Shown: positions 59,779-64,000 of the stretch, in pieces | Layout of the letters: each line of letters opens with the position of its first letter | How positions within the stretch are numbered: position 1 is the stretch's first letter | Source: Atrichornis clamosus | Lineage: Eukaryota > Chordata > Aves > Passeriformes > Menuridae | NCBI GenBank assembly: GCA_013400975.1 | Contig: WBMZ01004639.1 | Coordinates: 1 to 64,000 of the forward strand | Reading direction: 5' to 3' | Length of the DNA stretch: 64,000 nt | Made by a program: the position numbers and the translations under genes | Notes under the pieces: generated by a model | Database searches by the model: none | Told to the model about the DNA's origin: nothing | What the model saw: only the letters and a program-made list of their open reading frames with translations

Positions 59779-62700
59779 AAATGCCCGTTGTCTGTAGCTC
59801 CATCATTGCCAGTCTCCGAAGGTGACACTGCTGGGAGGGCTCATTACTCAAGAAGAGCCGACCCAAAGGACCAGAGTGTGGGTGTGGGGAGGGGGCACTG
59901 GCTGCTGCGAGGTCTGTGGCACACGTGCTGGCCCAGAAGTGACCAAGGAGGGCATGTCCCTGCCAGAGAAGTGACCAGGGCGGGTGACTCAGGGCGGGCA
60001 GGGCCAGGAGCCGATGGCTTTGCTGGGAAGGCTGGTGGGGGATTTCTGGGTGACAATGTGTTGGTGATCACTGGCACTGTGGGAGAATGGGGAAGTGATA
60101 CTGGATTTGAGGCCAAATTCTCATGCAACAGATCCGAGTGGTGGTTCCTTCTCTCCCTCCCATCCTGGAGCTATTTCTGATTCATTTTCTTTCTCTTTCC
60201 CTCTTGCTTTTACTTTGTTCCGAGGTCTCCCTTGGAGAGCTGAATCCACTCAGCCTCTCCCATCACTTCACCTCACTTCCCACCATGCTTCTGTTAGGTT
60301 TTTATTCCGGATGCTGTGATCAAACCATCCTTTCCACCATCTCTCTGGCTGCTTTGCTCTTCATCTCTGCTCCCTTGAAGGCCACGCTCTCTGAGCTCTG
60401 ACCTCCCCGACTGCTCATTGCAAACACACACTTGCTGCAAGGGGCTTCCCTTCTTCAGCTTGCCACGGGCAAGGGAGCATGCAAATGCTTCCTTCCACAA
60501 AAAAAACCCCAACAACCCAGTGTTGGGATTTGAATGGAAAAGTATCCATTGCCTCTGGATGCATGGAAGGGGCAGAGCTTCCCTGGATCGGGGATTTCTG
60601 GATGAATAGCTGCATGGTGCTAACTTGGAATTGCATGGAAATGGCTCTGCGCTGGCAGGGGGTGACAGTGAGAGCCCTGGGGTGTGCTCAGGCTTCCCAG
60701 CACTGGGATAAAACCTCCTTGCTTTGGGAAGAGGGGCACGGGGACCTCCGGAGGAGTTGCTGGAGATGGACAAAAGGCCCTGTGCGTTGGGAAAAGCATC
60801 AGCTGGTGATGGAGGGCAAGCCGGGTGTTTCACAGCGCGTTGTGCAGCCAGTCTGGAGGGGTTGGTTTGGGCCGCGACTCACCGGGAGGGAGCCTCCTTC
60901 CCGGGGTGGGCGGGCGTGCAGCCACGGGGAACGGCAGAACGCAGAAGCTGCAGCTCCTCTGCCCGGCTGCACTTGCACAAGTACGAGCTGAGTTGGAGCT
61001 TTTTTAGAAATCAGCTTTCCAAAGTTAATTTTAGCCTTCAGCATGAACTCCAGGGGGATATCTGTGGAGCTGTCTTCATTCTGGCTGTGGTAGATCTCTG
61101 CAGCATGATCTAATGCTCTAAATGCTCAAGTAGGCCGGAAGCGGTTAATTTTTTTTTTTTTATTATTATTATTTTTAATGAGGTTCTTTATCTGGTTAAA
61201 ATGTACCTCATCCCCCCACTCCTCCCACTCCAGAAAATCCATATCTGTGTTCCAAGAACTGGGAAAACTTTTGCAACAGAAATAGCTTTAAATATTTCCC
61301 CCTATCCACTAATTGTCTGAGTTTTGTGCCTTTCTGTCACTGGAAACATAGCTGTTCCTTGGAGTTACAGAACTGCAGGGAAAATTTATTTTTTTATTAT
61401 TTTGAAGCAAATCCCTGAGATTTCTTTTCGTGTGCTCACTTTGCTGATGGAAACAACAGTCTTGGAAATTTGGTTTGTAAAGATTTATTTGATTTTACAT
61501 TTCTGGACCAGATCTAAAGGTGCCTCTCTAATGAGGTGCCTCTCCCTCCACTGTGGGAGAGGTTTGTGACTGTGGCCTCCAAGAGGTTGTTTAAAAAGGA
61601 GCTTAAGCAGCTTCTTCATTGTTTTCTGGCAGGAAGGAAATGAAGAAAAAGCTGCAGTCGAGTTCTCCCTTTCAGAGAGAGCTTTTCCCTTGCCCCTCGT
61701 TCCCTCCTGCTCTTGGGTGACCGGGGGATGTGGGTCAGTGTTGGCACATTCATTCCCCCCTGTCAGACATTCCCCTTTTCCACAGCTCTTTCCTGGCCTC
61801 CTTCAGACTCCCATCAGACTCTCACATCCTGATTACTTTAAGTTTCCTCAAAATTTCTGGACAAAGTGTCGGGAACAGCTCTCTGTGGATGCTGCTGCCT
61901 GTGCTTGGAGGTCAGAAGGGACAAGGAGCTTCCCATTAATTTAAAAGGTGCTTGTGTGAGGACATCAGTGCCTGTTGGCTGAAGATCCCCCATTTGATAG
62001 TCTGCTCCACTCCCAGTTTCCAGACCCCAGGCTTCTCCATGTCCTCAGCCGTAGTCTTCCCTTAATAAATTGGTTTGCAGTTCCTTAAATCAGCCCCTGT
62101 CAGGCACTGAGGTTATTGCACATGTTAATATATTAAATGCATTACCCCCCCAGCCCTTACAGCACAGTTTATTGTTATTCCAGCTCCTGCAGGCTCAGCT
62201 CCTGCTAAGCCTCCTCTGGAAAGTGCAGAGTGGGTCCAACTGGCGGAAAACTCCGGCAGAATTTGCTGCTGGGAGAGCAGGGCACAGGGATGGAGAGATT
62301 TCCAAAACATCCCTGTGGGCTGGGGCCCTTCCTCAGCGGCCTGGAGGAGGGAAAGGGTCTGAGCATCCCCGTGGAGGGGAGGAGGGGTTGGTCCCTCTGC
62401 TCCTGGGGATGTCCCAAACCCCCGTGGGATGGGACAGAGTTATCCTCAGGAATTTGCTGCCAGGTAGCAAGAAGTGTCAGCAGGAACAGAAAATGAGCCA
62501 TGGTGCAGCCAGGAGGTGAAACACTGAGCAAAAGGGGGCTTTAACTCACCAGGGAAAGGTAGAAACAAAAACAGGCGTGAGGGCTGGAGGTGAAGGACTG
62601 GTGACTTCAAGGCAAATATTAACTGGTGCTTCTTTGAACCAGTGCAGCCATTAAAGTCTCAGCACAAGCCTCAATCTGCTTGTTCTTAGTATTTGGAAAT

Positions 62701-63050
62701 CTGCAAATCCAGCCTGGGCACCTTTCTGGAAGATCAGCTTTTGGCTAATGCAGGCTGCTGGGCTTGGCCCAGGAGGTGGCTGATATTTTACAGCCTGGAT
62801 TGACACAGGCAGGCTCGATGTGCAAAGTCACTCCTTTAATCGGTATGTCAATAAGTACCAAAGGTAATAATAATTTTTTTTTAGAATTGAAATCTTTTGC
62901 CCAATGAATTATATAAATTAAAGCTTTCCTCCTCATAAAGTCTCACCTGGGGACATGAGCTGCACACCAAGACCTAAATCAAGGCCTGTGCATTATTTAA
63001 ATCCCACATACAACCTATTTCAAGGATTTACCACAGCAAAAGCACTGAGT

Positions 63051-63442
63051 TGTGGAATGGTTTGGGTTGGAAGGGACCTTAAACTCCATCCAGTGCCACC
63101 CCTGCCCTGGGCAGGGACACCGCCCACTATCCCAGGGTGCTCCAAGCCCCGTCCAGCCTGGCCTTGGACACTTCCAGGGATCCAGGGGCAGCCACAGCTT
63201 CTCTGGGCACCCTGTGCCAGGGCCTCCCCACCCTCCCAGGGAACAATTCCTTCCCCATATCCCATCTCTCCCTGCCCTCTGGCAGTGGGAAGCCATTCCC
63301 TGTGTCCTGTCCCTCCATCCCTTGTCCCCAGTCCCTCTCCAGCTCTCCTGGAGCCCCTTGAGGCCCTGGAAGGGGCTCTGAGCTCTCCCTGGATCCTTCT
63401 CCTCTCCAGGTGAGCACCCCCAGCTCTCCCAGCCTGGCTCAG
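63051..63442 (-). mobile_element. CR1 LINE 3' end, young-looking copy
   Basis: TTGTGGAATGGTTTGGGTTG begins the reverse-strand 3' UTR, which runs to CAGCTCTCCCAGCCTGGCTC. It is nearly identical over about 270 bases to the copy at 33073. Confidence 0.92.
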
Positions 63443-64000
63443 TGGGAGTCTCCTGCTTCCAGAGCAGCTGTTGCTCTCCTTGCAAATGGTTTTAAAAGAG
63501 GAATGTGACAGTTCTGAGTCCTGGAAAGCTGTGAGTGTTGATGTCACGGTGCTGCCTCCCTGCTGAGGTCACGCAGTTGGTCATTTGTTGGTTTTGTTTG
63601 GGGTTTTTTTTGGTTGGTGCTGAATTGATCAGATTTAATGGGAGAAATAGAAAGCTTGGTGTATCCCCAACACAGACAGGAATCTTTCCCGTTTTCCCAG
63701 GAATCTTCATGTTTCAGTTCCCCACATTTTGCTTTAACTCTGTCACCTTTAAAATATGATAATGGATATTCTAAAAAAAAAAAAAAATTAATTTCCCTCT
63801 TTAAATTTAACTGGGAAATCACTTGCAGTCCCCATTAAGCTGCTTGAGGTGCTTTTGGAACACTCAAGTTTCAGCTTTCTCCAAACAACACAAGCATTTA
63901 AGCTGCTTTAAGTCCAAAATAAGAGCTCACAGCATCAGAAGAGCTTAAGCAGCTGTAGCACATAGTTCTGGGCAGGCGTAATGGGAGCTGTGCTCACACT

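Larger units (their letters stand above)
58876..64000 (+). other. HIVEP3: Start of next HIVEP3 intron, continuing past the window
   Basis: It begins with GTAAGAG. The following HIVEP3 exon should open by completing a Gly codon and continue with the histidine half of the last ZAS-C finger. I do not find that before 64000. The segment holds two CR1 pieces (59660-59778 and 63051-63442), a small CpG cluster near 60830-60960 and otherwise unremarkable sequence. Confidence 0.85.

Overview
The window is vertebrate nuclear DNA, and almost certainly from a bird. It contains one split protein-coding gene with consensus splice sites, long GC-rich introns, many CR1-type LINE 3' ends, two MIR-like SINE remnants and several minisatellites. 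The CR1 subfamily that dominates is the one common in songbird assemblies, so a passerine is my best guess (inference). There are no operons, phage, CRISPR arrays or prokaryotic features.

The gene is HIVEP3 (Schnurri-3 / KRC / ZAS3) on the + strand, incomplete at its 3' side. Three coding exons are visible. The first is a 5,115-nt coding segment at 18440-23554, with 5' UTR probably from 17888. The second is 146 nt at 27578-27723 and the third 176 nt at 58700-58875. Joined, they give about 1,812 complete codons: the N-terminal ZAS finger pair, a central C2HC finger, the long Ser/Pro-rich middle, and the first finger plus the start of the second finger of the C-terminal ZAS pair. The remaining exons, including the histidines of the last finger, lie beyond position 64000.

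Layout: 1-17887 is upstream intron or 5' sequence with CR1 fragments, one MIR remnant and four tandem repeats. 17888-23554 is the giant exon. 23555-27577 is a 4.0-kb intron that contains a convincing polyadenylation signal at 25745, so a shortened isoform is possible. 27724-58699 is a 31-kb intron with a CpG-rich island (about 29000-29330), many CR1 copies, a degenerate CR1 reverse transcriptase, a possible ancient L2-like LINE, and two assembly gaps inside simple repeats (31859-32232 and 43436-43460). 58876-64000 is the start of the next intron.

I found no second protein-coding gene, tRNA or rRNA. The points most worth checking are the possible intronic-polyadenylation isoform behind a weak splice donor, a sharply AT-third-position island inside the otherwise GC3-rich giant exon, the intronic CpG island, and two large minisatellites.
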